From: Chryseobacterium balustinum
Lineage (GTDB): Bacteria > Bacteroidota > Bacteroidia > Flavobacteriales > Weeksellaceae
Length of the DNA stretch: 64,000 bases
Direction: 5' to 3'
Assembly: GCF_900168205.1 (NCBI RefSeq)
Contig: NZ_FUZE01000021.1
Span: 18,686 to 82,685 of the forward strand
Under the pieces are notes generated by a model that saw nothing but the letters and a program-made list of their open reading frames with translations, did not search any database and had not been told where the DNA came from. Below are positions 53,529 to 63,449 of the stretch, one piece after another. How positions within the stretch are numbered: position 1 is the stretch's first letter; each line of letters opens with the position of its first letter. A program made the translations under genes and the position numbers.

Positions 53529-54866
53529 ATGAAACAGCAAGCTGAAAACCCATATCAACCGAAAAAATATGTACAGCTCACTACTCCGGATTGGGTAAAA
53601 AACGCTACGCTTTACGAACTGAATATCCGACAGTTTTCAGATGAAGGTTCATTCAGAGAAGTAATAAAACAGCTTCCCCGTTTAAAAAAAATGGGTATTG
53701 ATATTATTTGGTTAATGCCGATACATCCTATTGGAGAAGTTCATCGTAAAGGAAATTTAGGGAGTTATTATTCTGTAAAAGATTATTTCGCCATCAATGC
53801 TGAGTTTGGTACAGAAGAAGATTTCAGAAGCCTTATCAGTGCTATTCATAAAGAAGGAATGTATGTAATTCTTGACTGGGTTGCCAATCATACCAGTTGG
53901 GATAATAAGATGGTAGAAGAACATCCTGAATGGTACATGAAATCCCGGAAAGGTACTTTTCAGTCGACACGATGGAGAGATTATGATGACATTATCGAAT
54001 TGGATTACAAAAATTCTGAACTGCGAAAATATATGACAGATGCCCTTAAATTTTGGGTAAAAGAATATAATATTGATGGATACCGTTGTGATATAGCAAG
54101 CTTTGTCCCGATTGATTTTTGGGAAAATGCGAGAACCGAATTAGAAAACATAAAACCTGTCTTCATGTTGGCCGAAGCTGAAGACAAAGACCTTCATCGT
54201 AAGGCTTTTGACGCCACCTACAATTGGAATTTATGGAATATTCTACATCAAATTGCCATGCAGGGTATCAGTATAAAATTACTTACTGAAGGATATTTGG
54301 CTGAACATGTTTCGTTTTTTCCAAAAGAAGGTATCCGAATGAACTTTGTCGACAATCATGACAAAAATTCATGGGAAGGAAATCAATACAGTAATTTTGG
54401 TGAAGCCCTGAAAGCCGTAATTGTTTTTACGGTAATGATGGATGGAATTCCATTGATATACAGCGGACAGGAAGCCGGCCTCGACCGATCTTTAGAATTT
54501 TTTGAAAAAGATCCTATTGATTGGAAGTTCCATGAAAATGAAGCACTATACACTGTACTTTTTGAACTGAAACACAAAAACAAAGCACTCTGGAACGGCA
54601 GTCATGGAGGTGAAATGGTTAGAATTATGAATGACCGTATGGATCAGATCATCTCTTTTGTAAGAGAAAAAGATGGAGACAAGGCTTTAACCATCATTAA
54701 TCTAAGTAAACAACCAGTCATTGTACAGTGCGATACTTCATTTGATCAGGGTATTTATACCAATTTATTTACCGGAAAAGAGCAAAAAGTTTTAGATAAC
54801 ATGATACTGAACATAAATGCTTGGGAATATATTGTATTACATCAATCAAAACACGTAAATATCTAG
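53529..54866 (+). CDS. GH13 alpha-amylase-family glycoside hydrolase
   Basis: 445 residues from the ATG at 53529 (the frame opens at 53463, but MKQQAENPYQPKKYVQLTTP gives a normal soluble start). Conserved regions: region I VILDWVANHTS, region II YNIDGYRCDIASFVP with the nucleophile Asp, region III PVFMLAEAEDKDLH with the acid/base Glu, region IV FVDNHDKNS. Also NIRQFSDEGSFREV and GIDIIWLMPIHPIG. It acts on alpha-glucans or maltodextrins in the cytoplasm; there is no signal peptide. The C-terminal beta domain is short. Confidence 0.93.
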   Translation: MKQQAENPYQPKKYVQLTTPDWVKNATLYELNIRQFSDEGSFREVIKQLPRLKKMGIDIIWLMPIHPIGEVHRKGNLGSYYSVKDYFAINAEFGTEEDFRSLISAIHKEGMYVILDWVANHTSWDNKMVEEHPEWYMKSRKGTFQSTRWRDYDDIIELDYKNSELRKYMTDALKFWVKEYNIDGYRCDIASFVPIDFWENARTELENIKPVFMLAEAEDKDLHRKAFDATYNWNLWNILHQIAMQGISIKLLTEGYLAEHVSFFPKEGIRMNFVDNHDKNSWEGNQYSNFGEALKAVIVFTVMMDGIPLIYSGQEAGLDRSLEFFEKDPIDWKFHENEALYTVLFELKHKNKALWNGSHGGEMVRIMNDRMDQIISFVREKDGDKALTIINLSKQPVIVQCDTSFDQGIYTNLFTGKEQKVLDNMILNINAWEYIVLHQSKHVNI

Positions 54867-54937
54867 TTTTAAATACCTTATAATTAAATATAATGCTTCT
54901 TATATTTATCTAATTATTAAATTTCTTCAATAAAAAC

Positions 54938-54983
54938 TTGCGTAGTTAAATAACTACATTTAAATTTGTAGCCAAATAACTTC
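54938..54983 (+). promoter_or_regulatory. ArsR-gene promoter with two operator copies
   Basis: A -33 TTG (54938-54940) and a -7 TAAATTTG (54961-54968) are separated by 20 bases. Between them lies GTAGTTAAATAACTAC (54942-54957), an inverted repeat with 7-bp arms GTAGTTA/TAACTAC. A second, degenerate copy GTAGCCAAATAACTTC (54968-54983; 13 of 16 identical) overlaps the transcript start and ends three bases before the ATG. This is the pattern of autorepression by the ArsR-type protein encoded downstream. Confidence 0.8.
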
Positions 54984-54986
54984 ATA

Positions 54987-55310
54987 ATGAATTTAAGACG
55001 CGATGTTTTTCAGGCAATTGCCGATCCTACAAGAAGATCAATTCTGGCGTTGGTTGCTGCACAATCGATGACAGCCGGAGCAATTGCTTCAAATTTTAAT
55101 ACCGCAAGACCAACGGTTTCAAAGCATATTCAAATCTTAACGGAATGCGAACTTTTGACTTCTGAGCAAAACGGAAGAGAAATAATCTATCATCTTAATC
55201 CAAAAAAAATGAAAGAAATAGCTGACTTTATTGAACCGTTCCGCAAAATGTGGGACGAGCGTTTCAACACGCTGGAATCTATCATGAAAAACCACAAAAA
55301 CAAAGACTAA
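54987..55310 (+). CDS. ArsR-family winged-helix repressor
   Basis: 107 residues: DVFQAIADPTRRSILALVAA, SMTAGAIASNFNTARPTVSKH (recognition helix), LTECELLTSEQNGREIIYHL wing. No Cys pair of the metal-sensing CxC type, so the signal is probably not a metal (one Cys only). In such SRPBCC-linked operons the repressor governs the genes downstream. Followed after one base by the SRPBCC gene. The operator is described in the promoter entry. Confidence 0.92.
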   Translation: MNLRRDVFQAIADPTRRSILALVAAQSMTAGAIASNFNTARPTVSKHIQILTECELLTSEQNGREIIYHLNPKKMKEIADFIEPFRKMWDERFNTLESIMKNHKNKD

Positions 55311-55311
55311 T

Positions 55312-55770
55312 ATGGAACTTAAAACAAAAATTAAAGCAGAAGAAAACACACAGGAACTTTTCATTACCCGAGAATTTGACCTGCCTTTAGAGTTACTTTT
55401 TAAAGCCTATGAAGATGCTGAAATTGTTGAACAATGGATGAATACAAAGGTCATAAAGCTGGAAAACCACAAACACGGAAGCTGGAAATTTGAAACTTCT
55501 CATCACGGACAGGTTGTATTTTCTGCAAACGGAGTGATTCTTGAATTTATTCAGAATGAAAAGATCACCCGAACTTTCGAAATGGAAAACAGTCCGTTTC
55601 CGGTACAGCTAGAGTTTCTCACTTTCGAAGAAATTAGAAATGAAAAAAGCAAACTGACAATTCAGCAGATATTCAAATCGGTAGAATACAGAAATCAGCT
55701 TTTAAAAATGCCTTTCGCAAAAGGTTTGAGCATGGCGCACGATAGACTTCAAAATATTTTCACCAATTAA
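55312..55770 (+). CDS. SRPBCC-domain protein (AHSA1 type)
   Basis: 152 residues. ITREFDLPLELLFKAYEDAE, IVEQWMNTKVIKLENHKHGSWKF and MSMAHDRLQNIFTN-like end mark an AHSA1/START-like SRPBCC fold, a helix-grip barrel that binds hydrophobic ligands. Such proteins are often coupled to ArsR-type repressors in the same operon. Starts one base after the repressor gene stop. Soluble. Confidence 0.9.
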   Translation: MELKTKIKAEENTQELFITREFDLPLELLFKAYEDAEIVEQWMNTKVIKLENHKHGSWKFETSHHGQVVFSANGVILEFIQNEKITRTFEMENSPFPVQLEFLTFEEIRNEKSKLTIQQIFKSVEYRNQLLKMPFAKGLSMAHDRLQNIFTN

Positions 55771-55783
55771 AATAGCCAGAAAA

Positions 55784-56167
55784 ATGGAAAAAAGAAACAA
55801 AATCATTTACTGGATTGTCACAATTTTTCTTTCTATCGGAATGTTGGCAGGAGGAATACAACAGATGCTTCAGATAGGCGGTTACAACGAGATAATCACC
55901 AAATTACATTATCCGTTATATGTTTTGTCAATTTTAGGAGTCTGGAAAATTTTAGGCGTAATTGCGATTCTTATTCCCAAATTTCCTTTACTGAAAGAAT
56001 GGGCGTATGCTGGTTTTTTCTTTGCAATGTCGGGTGCAGCAATCTCTCATTTTGCAGTAGGACAATCTTTTACAGAAGCAGTTCCTGCTTTGATCTTATT
56101 GATTGTAACGATTTTATCGTGGTATTTCAGATCTTCAGACAGAAAAATAATCACCAAAAACATTTAA
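55784..56167 (+). CDS. DoxX-like membrane protein
   Basis: 127 residues with four hydrophobic segments (YWIVTIFLSIGMLAGGIQQM, PLYVLSILGVWKILGVIAIL, WAYAGFFFAMSGAAISHFAV, AVPALILLIVTILSWYF). The layout, with KLHYPLYVLSILGVWKILGVIA and GYAGFFF-like motif, is that of the DoxX-like family found with SRPBCC/ArsR genes. Integral inner-membrane protein of unknown exact function. Third gene of the operon, 13 bases after the SRPBCC gene. Confidence 0.87.
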   Translation: MEKRNKIIYWIVTIFLSIGMLAGGIQQMLQIGGYNEIITKLHYPLYVLSILGVWKILGVIAILIPKFPLLKEWAYAGFFFAMSGAAISHFAVGQSFTEAVPALILLIVTILSWYFRSSDRKIITKNI

Positions 56168-56168
56168 A

Positions 56169-56750
56169 ATGAATCTACAAGCTGAACAATTTTTCGAAAA
56201 AGCAAAAAAATGGAAAGAAGAATTTTATTTGCTACGAGAAATCATCACCGAAAATGATTCTCTGGAAGAAGATTATAAATGGATGCATCCTTGCTACACA
56301 TTAAACGGAAAAAACGTGGTGCTCATTCATGGTTTTAAAGAATATTTTGCACTGCTTTTTCATAAAGGTGTATTGATGAAAGATCCTCAAAATATTTTAA
56401 TTCAACAGACTGAAAATGTACAATCGGCAAGACAAATCAGATTCAAAAATATTGAGGAAGTAGAAAAACAACGAGCGATTATCAAAAAATACATTCAGGA
56501 AGCTGTAAAAATAGAACAATCAGGACAAAAAGTAGAATTGAAAAAAGCCTCTGAATATCCTGTTCCTGAAGAATTCCAAAGAGCTTTGGATGACGATAAA
56601 GCTTTAAACGAATCATTTTATGCTTTAAGTCCGGGAAGACAAAAAGGATATTTATTTTATTTTAATCAGGCTAAACAATCCAAAACGCGCGAAACTAGAA
56701 TTGAAAAATATTATCAAAATATTCTCGACGGAAAAGGAATAGACGACTGA
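56169..56750 (+). CDS. YdeI/OmpD-associated-type protein (DUF1801-like)
   Basis: 193 residues. The N-terminal part (about 1-110, with CYTLNGKNVVLIHGFKEYFALLF, FHKGVLMKDPQ) fits the DUF1801/YdhG fold; the C-terminal part (about 130-193, VPEEFQRALDDDKALNESFY, LSPGRQKGYLFYFNQAKQSKTR) is the YdeI/OmdA-like end with its conserved RQKGYLFYFNQAKQxKTR. Cytoplasmic; function unknown. It starts one base after the DoxX-like gene stop, the last gene of the operon. Confidence 0.88.
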   Translation: MNLQAEQFFEKAKKWKEEFYLLREIITENDSLEEDYKWMHPCYTLNGKNVVLIHGFKEYFALLFHKGVLMKDPQNILIQQTENVQSARQIRFKNIEEVEKQRAIIKKYIQEAVKIEQSGQKVELKKASEYPVPEEFQRALDDDKALNESFYALSPGRQKGYLFYFNQAKQSKTRETRIEKYYQNILDGKGIDD

Positions 56751-56866
56751 TTTGACTACGCGACTGTCATTCTGAATGCAAAAGAATAGAATGAATAATC
56801 TTATCAATAAAGACTCCTCCTTTGTCGGAATGACATTAATAAAATCAAATTTGAAAACTTAAAAAC

Positions 56867-56902
56867 AAAAGAGGAATTCCTAATTGTAGAAATTCCTCTT
56901 TT
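56867..56902. terminator. Bidirectional terminator between operon end and AsmA-like gene
   Basis: AAAAGAGGAATT (from about 56867) and AATTCCTCTTTT (to about 56902) form a long stem between convergent genes, with T runs on both strands. Confidence 0.8.
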
Positions 56903-56923
56903 CGTTGAAATAAACGATTATTT

Positions 56924-59815
56924 TTATTTTTCCTTTAAATCTTTATTAATTTGTTTTTCAGCATTTTTAGCTTTTTGTTCTTGTGCCGCTTTTTCTTTTC
57001 GCTGCTGCCTTTTTGTCTTTTTCTCAGCACGTCTTTCTTCACGAATTACTTTGTTTGATTTTTCATTATATAAAGCATCAACAATTCCCTGCCCTTTTTT
57101 ACTGAATATTTTTACCTGAGGTTTTTCGTGAGTTCCGGTAACAACAATCGGGAAACCAATCAATCCTCCCGGAAGAATTCCGACGCGAACTCTTAAATCA
57201 AGCAATCCGTTAAAACTGGTTGTTCCGCTGATTGTAGGTCTTAAAATCGAAACTTTAAAAGTAAATTTATCAACGTGAATCAGATTATTTTTGATGTGCG
57301 TTTCAATATTTACTCCTTTCATATCGGGATTATTGAATGCTTTTGCTCCAATATTATCACCAACTGCGGAAAGCATTTTAAGGTTTTTTACTTCTACATC
57401 ACGAAGATTCACCACTCCTCCACCTTCTAAAGACGGATAAATCGGGGTCATATTTTTATCAAAATCTCCTTTTAATTTATAATCCAGAGAAACAATTCCT
57501 TTTACATTTTTGGCTGCAGTTGCCATTTCACGAACCATATCAATTTCATTATACGCTCGTTGAACATCAAAATCCAAAACGTTCAGCGCAACATCATAAT
57601 TAGCCGTCAACGGAGATTCATCCTGATAACGGGCATCAATTTTCATTCTGCTTCCTACCACGTCAAATGAAGTGTTTTTAAGAAAAACTTCACCTTTATT
57701 GACGGAAGCTAAACCGAAAAGATTATTAAGGTTTAACCCTTTAAACTCAACATTTTTGACATCTGCTTCCAACGAAACATCCAGGTTTTTTGGAATAATA
57801 ACAACGCCGCTGCTCTTTGGATTCTCCACTTTTGCATAATCAACTTCTATTGATTTTTTTGAATTATCACCGTCTTTCAGCGCCATAAATTCATCAATGA
57901 GAATGTATCGTGATTTTAATTTAAACTTCCCGTGAAGCGTACCTTTTCTTTCAATAAAATAATTGATTGTATTTAAAAGATAGCCATTTAAAGCAAAATC
58001 AGATTTTCCATAATTGGCGAAAAACTTTCTGAACCACATTTTTTCATTCTCAAATTCGAAGTTTCCTTCTTTAATGTAAAATGATTTCGGAAGATATTCT
58101 GTCGTGGCTTTTATATTTTTTAAGATTAAATTTCCGCGATTGTCTAATCTGCTGTACTGACCGGTTGTTGCGTAACTTTGTCGTCCGTTCAGAGAGAGAT
58201 CTGCCATGATTAATCCGCTTACATCTAAACCTTTTTTGGCAAAAACTTTATAAATTCGTCCTACATTCAAAGTTCCTTTTGCACGCACTTTATACAGAAC
58301 ATCTTCAAAATTCTGCAAATCAGCATTTACGAATACCGGATTTCCTTCAAAATCAAATTTAAAAGGATCGAGCTTCACCCCTAAACTTTTAAAAGTTCCG
58401 TCGGTATTGATAATATTTGCAACAATATTGATATTCTGAATCGGATTTGGATAATATCTTGTTTTCAGCCAACCGTTTTTAAGATTAAGATAACCGTTCG
58501 TTTTTGGGAATAATTTTTTATCTAAACTAAAAATTCCGTTGGCTTTAATATTTGTATCCAACAAACCTCTCGCATCGATATCTTTTAAACCTAAAGCCTG
58601 AGTCAAAGTCTGTAAATTCACCGCACCTTTTACATTCGCATTGATTTGCATTTCGTCTAAACCTTTTGTTTTTACAACCGCTTTAAAATTATTGTTCGGA
58701 CCGAGATCGAAACTTAGATTTTTTAAATCCAGTCCCAATTGTTCTGTATTTAAATCAGGCAAGTCTACATTGAGATCCATATTAAAATTATTCATCGGAA
58801 CCGGAGCTTTTCCATTGGAAACAAAACCATCTTTCACCATTAATCTTGCTTTTAATCTTGGTTTTTGATTTTGCGGTTCACTGAATCTTCCTTTTAAACT
58901 AAAAAAGAAGTCACTATCTCCTTCTATTTTGGTATCTTTTGCCCAGTCTAAATATTGAGGCGGAAGCACAGAAATCATATCACGAATCGTTGTTTTTTCG
59001 GACGCTGCATTGATGTCAAGATTATAACCGTCTTTTAAAATACTTACAAAACCCGTAAATTTTAAAGGCAAGTCATTAATTCTCAACTCATTTTTTCTCA
59101 GCACAAAAGTCAACGCATTGGTATTGATTCTGGTAATTAAATCTGCATGTAATGTTTTTTGTTTAGCGTAATAAATCCTGTTTAAACTAAAGTCTAATTT
59201 ATCAATATCCAGATCCGTTTCAAGATCAAAAATATCTTCACTCAATCCTCCTTTTCCGGTATAATTTAAACCTTTTGCATCAACTAAAACTCTTGCAGCA
59301 TGATCGTTATATTTGATGTTCCAGTTTCTTAATTTAATTAAATCAAGCTTTATGGAAGCTCCAGTACTCGTTGTATCTTTTGGCTTGTCTGAAGGTTTTG
59401 AAACGTAAACATTATAATTGGCTTCTCCTTTTGTATTGATGAAAACATTTGCATAAGCGTCTGTAACGTAGATTTCATCAATTTTAACTTCACCGTCAAA
59501 AATTAAATTTTTAAGATTAATCCCGACTGCCACTTCTTTTGCCGCAAGCAAAGTATCATTTTGAAAAGGTTTAGAGCCTTTCAATAAAAAATCGTCGACT
59601 GAAACCGTCAATGACGGAAAATGTCTGAAAAAAGTAAGATGTGTTTTTTTGTAGTCGAGTTCTCCTGCAAGATTCTCATTAGCAAACAGTTTTACCTGCT
59701 CAGAAACTTTTCCCGGAAATAAAATCGGAATGATAAACATGAGAAAAAGAATGGAAGCAATAGAAATTCCTATCCATTTCAGAATTTTCAAAATTATATT
59801 TTTAAACCTTTGCAT
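56924..59815 (-). CDS. AsmA-family envelope protein
   Basis: 963 residues. One N-terminal membrane helix (IGISIASILFLMFIIPILF) anchors a long periplasmic part of beta-groove-like AsmA repeats: LLKGSKPFQNDTLLAAKEV, VDAKGLNYTGKGGLSEDIFD, AKDTKIEGDSDFFFSLKG and GTTSFNGLLDLRVRVGILPGG, with a very Lys/Gln/Ala-rich tail (QQRKEKAAQEQKAKNAEKQI). AsmA-like proteins bridge the periplasm and help lipid transport or outer-membrane assembly. Single gene; the size is usual for Bacteroidota AsmA proteins. Confidence 0.9.
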   Translation of the reverse strand: MQRFKNIILKILKWIGISIASILFLMFIIPILFPGKVSEQVKLFANENLAGELDYKKTHLTFFRHFPSLTVSVDDFLLKGSKPFQNDTLLAAKEVAVGINLKNLIFDGEVKIDEIYVTDAYANVFINTKGEANYNVYVSKPSDKPKDTTSTGASIKLDLIKLRNWNIKYNDHAARVLVDAKGLNYTGKGGLSEDIFDLETDLDIDKLDFSLNRIYYAKQKTLHADLITRINTNALTFVLRKNELRINDLPLKFTGFVSILKDGYNLDINAASEKTTIRDMISVLPPQYLDWAKDTKIEGDSDFFFSLKGRFSEPQNQKPRLKARLMVKDGFVSNGKAPVPMNNFNMDLNVDLPDLNTEQLGLDLKNLSFDLGPNNNFKAVVKTKGLDEMQINANVKGAVNLQTLTQALGLKDIDARGLLDTNIKANGIFSLDKKLFPKTNGYLNLKNGWLKTRYYPNPIQNINIVANIINTDGTFKSLGVKLDPFKFDFEGNPVFVNADLQNFEDVLYKVRAKGTLNVGRIYKVFAKKGLDVSGLIMADLSLNGRQSYATTGQYSRLDNRGNLILKNIKATTEYLPKSFYIKEGNFEFENEKMWFRKFFANYGKSDFALNGYLLNTINYFIERKGTLHGKFKLKSRYILIDEFMALKDGDNSKKSIEVDYAKVENPKSSGVVIIPKNLDVSLEADVKNVEFKGLNLNNLFGLASVNKGEVFLKNTSFDVVGSRMKIDARYQDESPLTANYDVALNVLDFDVQRAYNEIDMVREMATAAKNVKGIVSLDYKLKGDFDKNMTPIYPSLEGGGVVNLRDVEVKNLKMLSAVGDNIGAKAFNNPDMKGVNIETHIKNNLIHVDKFTFKVSILRPTISGTTSFNGLLDLRVRVGILPGGLIGFPIVVTGTHEKPQVKIFSKKGQGIVDALYNEKSNKVIREERRAEKKTKRQQRKEKAAQEQKAKNAEKQINKDLKEK

Positions 59816-60004
59816 GGCTGAATTATTTTGTGATTATACGTGCGAATTCTACAATAATATTTGATTATTATCTAAAATCGAGCCATTGAAAACCTTTTAT
59901 AATTTAAAAAATGCTTTATATTTCTAAAAATATTTGTTATTTATATTCGCCGATGTAATACTTTGATCATTATGATTGTTAATAAGAATATAACCCACAC
60001 TCGA

Positions 60005-62329
60005 ATGACTAAATACCAAATCTTCTTATTATTCATTTTCAATTTTGTGTTTTTTTCTGCGCAACAAAAATTTAATGTTACCGGAACTCTCTCAAATAGT
60101 AATAACACTAATTTGAATACTCCAATTGAGATTTATTTATATGACAACGAAAATCAACTTATTAAAACCACTGTTACAAGAGAATCGAAGTTTGAGTTTA
60201 ATGATCTGAAATCAAATACCTATTATCTTCAGATTTCTTCCGGCGAAACAGAGCAAAAAGAAAAACCATTCTTACTGAATCGCAATGAAAATTTTAATAT
60301 AATTTATCAACCGAAAATAAAAGATATTGAAGCGATAACCATTACTCGTGAGAAGAAAAAATTCAGTGTAGAAAACGGAAATATCACCTTAGATATTACA
60401 GATTCGCCTTTAAATAAAGTTGCTACATCTTCAGAATTGCTAACAAAATTACCTTTTGTAACGCTCGACGCCAATGGTGAAGGTGTTTCTGTAGTGGGTA
60501 AAGGAAGTCCTTTATTGTATGTTGATAATCAACGGGTAGATTTTTCTACGTTGTCTGGAATTTCGGTGGAAGATATAAAATCTGTTGAAATCATCAGAAA
60601 CCCATCTGTAAAGTATGAATCTGAAGGTAAAGCGGTCATCAAAATCAATTTAAAAAAGAGCAAAAGAGATGGTTCTAAGTTAGCTTTATCCGAAACGGCA
60701 ACCTTTCAAAAAAGATTCAGCAATTATTTTAATGCTAATTTTCAGCAGAAAAAAAATAAAACAGAATGGAAAATCAATGCAGCATTCAATGCTGTTCAAC
60801 ATTGGGAAAGTAACGGTTATAATTATGCCGTTCCAAGCAAAAATATTTCCTCAGATTACACCATCGTTTCTATTACCAATCGTCCGCAAACTATTTTCGG
60901 AGCAAGTTTGTATCAGGAATTAAATGATGACGGAGATTATCTTACTTTGACTTTTAACAGTAATTTTCGCCCGGATAAAGGAGATAACAATACCAATACA
61001 AAATATTCAGAAAACGGAGTTTCTTCAAATATATTGACCTTAAATCATCAGGATAATAAAAGAGCATCCATCAATTCTATTTTTAATTATAATAAGAAAT
61101 TAGCAGATTGGGACGCCAATATTTTTACAGGATTTCAATACACCAGAGAAAGCCGCAATGTAGATTATGAGTTTCTAAATAATATTGATGATTCCGGTTA
61201 TGAATTCAGCCAGTTCCGAAGACAATTATATGCAGGTGATGTTTATTCCGGAAGAATAGATTTTGAAAAAAAACTCAATGAAAATTACAAATTAGAACTT
61301 GGAACAAGTTTCACAAAAGCTGAAACGACTACTGATAACATCACCGATTTTGCTACTGTAAAAGCTCCCGAATTTTTTAATTATTTCTTCAAAGAAAGTA
61401 ATACCGGGTCATATGTCAATCTAAGTACTGAAAAAAATAAATGGAACTTTAAAGCAGGAATTCGGATGGAGACCACTTCAGCCAAAGGTTTTGACAATAT
61501 TTTGAAAGACACTACTCTATCCCGAAATGCTGTTGACTGGTTTCCCAATGCAGAAATTTCTTTTCAGCAAAATAAAGATTATGTTTATACTTTAAATTTC
61601 AGAAAAACAATCTCTAGACCTGGTTACGGCAATCTGTCTTCCGGAGGATTATACGGAAGTCCATACATAGAATATGTAGGAAACCCCAATTTAATACCTA
61701 CTTACACGAATACGTTGTCTTTTAATACAAGTTTAAAAAAATGGTCTGTTAACGCATCGGTTTACACAAGCAAAAATCCGATGGGTTATACTTTGGTGTA
61801 TGATGATGAAAAAAATATTTCAAGATTTACGCTCATCAACTTCGACAAAGAAATTGGCGCAAGTCTCGGTGTAGATGTTCCTTTTGAATGGAAAATATGG
61901 TCGTCACAAAACAGTATGTCGGTTAATTATGGTAAAACAGAAGACAGCTTAGCTTTAATTAAAAAACCGACTCCATACCTTTATATTTATACCAATAATA
62001 CTTTAAAAATTACTAAAAGCTTTTCTTTATTAATGGACGGTTCTTACATCAGCAAACGTACAGAAGGTTTATACGAAAACAATGCAGTTTGTGCCGTTAA
62101 TTTCGGAATCACCAAATCTGTATCAGATTTTGATTTTACGTTCAGATATAATGATATTTTTAAGCAGATGAATTATATTCAAAACATGACGTATGATAAA
62201 ATTATTTCTACTGGTAATTTTTACGGAAACACGCCTACAATTTCGGTTGCTGTAAAATACAATTTTGGCAGGCTTGAAAAATCGAGTTATAAAGAAAGCA
62301 GCGTTAATGAAACTTCAAACAGGTTATAA
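60005..62329 (+). CDS. Outer-membrane beta-barrel protein, TonB-receptor-like
   Basis: 774 residues from the ATG at 60005 (a TTG at 59963 and an ATG at 59972 in frame would add a tail before the signal peptide). Signal peptide MTKYQIFLLFIFNFVFFSAQ; a beta-sandwich (about 24-105) of carboxypeptidase-regulatory type; a plug (about 110-235: IEAITITREKKKFSVENG, LLTKLPFVTLDANGEGVSVV, DIKSVEIIRNPSVKYE) and a barrel of the OMP_b-brl_3 type ending KYNFGRLE. This group resembles TonB receptors without an evident TonB box. Ligand unknown. Confidence 0.85.
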   Translation: MTKYQIFLLFIFNFVFFSAQQKFNVTGTLSNSNNTNLNTPIEIYLYDNENQLIKTTVTRESKFEFNDLKSNTYYLQISSGETEQKEKPFLLNRNENFNIIYQPKIKDIEAITITREKKKFSVENGNITLDITDSPLNKVATSSELLTKLPFVTLDANGEGVSVVGKGSPLLYVDNQRVDFSTLSGISVEDIKSVEIIRNPSVKYESEGKAVIKINLKKSKRDGSKLALSETATFQKRFSNYFNANFQQKKNKTEWKINAAFNAVQHWESNGYNYAVPSKNISSDYTIVSITNRPQTIFGASLYQELNDDGDYLTLTFNSNFRPDKGDNNTNTKYSENGVSSNILTLNHQDNKRASINSIFNYNKKLADWDANIFTGFQYTRESRNVDYEFLNNIDDSGYEFSQFRRQLYAGDVYSGRIDFEKKLNENYKLELGTSFTKAETTTDNITDFATVKAPEFFNYFFKESNTGSYVNLSTEKNKWNFKAGIRMETTSAKGFDNILKDTTLSRNAVDWFPNAEISFQQNKDYVYTLNFRKTISRPGYGNLSSGGLYGSPYIEYVGNPNLIPTYTNTLSFNTSLKKWSVNASVYTSKNPMGYTLVYDDEKNISRFTLINFDKEIGASLGVDVPFEWKIWSSQNSMSVNYGKTEDSLALIKKPTPYLYIYTNNTLKITKSFSLLMDGSYISKRTEGLYENNAVCAVNFGITKSVSDFDFTFRYNDIFKQMNYIQNMTYDKIISTGNFYGNTPTISVAVKYNFGRLEKSSYKESSVNETSNRL

Positions 62330-62330
62330 A

Positions 62331-62371
62331 AAAAAGGTTTATCTGCATATCAATTGCAAATAAACCTTTTT
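62331..62371. terminator. Bidirectional terminator between barrel and hydrolase genes
   Basis: AAAAAGGTTTAT (62331-62342) and ATAAACCTTTTT (62360-62371), a perfect 12-bp stem with a 17-base loop between convergent genes. Confidence 0.75.
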
Positions 62372-62391
62372 AGAATTTTTTAGAAAAATAG

Positions 62392-63447
62392 TTATTTCAG
62401 ATTTGTTGTAAAGAAATTTTCCAGCTTATCAAAAGGAATAACATCTACTTTATCATACAAATCAACATGAACAGCGTTTGGAATAATAATTATTTCTTTC
62501 GGCTCAGCTGCAGATTTGTAAATATCTTCACTGAAATATCGTGAATGGGCATTTTCACCCGCAATCAAAAGCATAGGTCTTGGAGAAATCTCTTTCAAGT
62601 ACGTTAAGATCGGCATATTCATAAACGAAAGCGGATTGGTCATCAACCAAGCTCCATTAGAATTCAGCGAATTGGCATGAAAACCACGAGGCGTTCTGTA
62701 ATAATCAAAATATTCTTTTACAAATTGCGGCTCGTCACCTTTCAACGTTTCGGGTAAATTTCTCGAACCTTTGGCTGGGTTTCCGTTTTCGACATCTTTC
62801 CAACGCTGTTGGCTCAGATCTTCCAAAGTCTGGGTACGCTGTTCTGGTGTTACAGAATCGTTATATCCTTTTGACATTACTCTTGTCATATCATACAAAC
62901 TTGTTGTGGCAACAGCTTTTACTCTTTTATCTACCGCAGTTGCATTCAGTGCAAAGCCCCCAAAGCCACAAATACCGATGATTCCTATTTTATTTCTGTT
63001 TACATTTTTTTGAAGACCTATAAAATCAACTGCTGCACTAAAATCGTCTGTATTGATTTCAGGTGATGCCAAATTTCTTGGTTCGCCACCACTTTCACCG
63101 GTATAAGACGGATCAAAAGCAATCACGGCAAAACCTTTTTTTGCCATTTCATTGGCGTATAATCCTGAAGATTGCTGTTTTACCGCACCAAATGGACCGC
63201 TGATTACCAATGCTGATAATTTTTCGTTTCCTGCATTTTTAGGTAGATACAGATCTCCGGATAAGGTAATTCCGTATCGGTTTTTGAAGGTTACTGTTTT
63301 GCGGGTTACATTATCACTGAGTTTGAATGTATAATGTTCTGTTGTATTCATTTTCTTTGAGTTTTTATCAAATGATTTTTGTTTGCTTTGCGCTGTAAAT
63401 TGACTTAAAGACAATATTGCTACAAACATTAATATGAGTCTGTTCAT
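62392..63447 (-). CDS. Exported alpha/beta hydrolase with Cys nucleophile
   Basis: 351 residues with a signal peptide (LFVAILSLSQFTAQ). Alpha/beta hydrolase core: ALVISGPFGAVKQQ (oxyanion strand), AFDPSYTGESGGEPRNLASP, nucleophile elbow IGIIGICGFGGFALNAT (Cys160), PMLLIAGENAHSRYFSED and the catalytic His in NAVHVDLYD. Cys replaces the more usual Ser in the elbow (GxCxG), as in dienelactone-hydrolase relatives, which the YcjY-like family resembles. Substrate unknown; periplasmic. The cupin gene ends two bases before its start, so both belong to one operon. Confidence 0.85.
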   Translation of the reverse strand: MNRLILMFVAILSLSQFTAQSKQKSFDKNSKKMNTTEHYTFKLSDNVTRKTVTFKNRYGITLSGDLYLPKNAGNEKLSALVISGPFGAVKQQSSGLYANEMAKKGFAVIAFDPSYTGESGGEPRNLASPEINTDDFSAAVDFIGLQKNVNRNKIGIIGICGFGGFALNATAVDKRVKAVATTSLYDMTRVMSKGYNDSVTPEQRTQTLEDLSQQRWKDVENGNPAKGSRNLPETLKGDEPQFVKEYFDYYRTPRGFHANSLNSNGAWLMTNPLSFMNMPILTYLKEISPRPMLLIAGENAHSRYFSEDIYKSAAEPKEIIIIPNAVHVDLYDKVDVIPFDKLENFFTTNLK

Positions 63448-63449
63448 TT

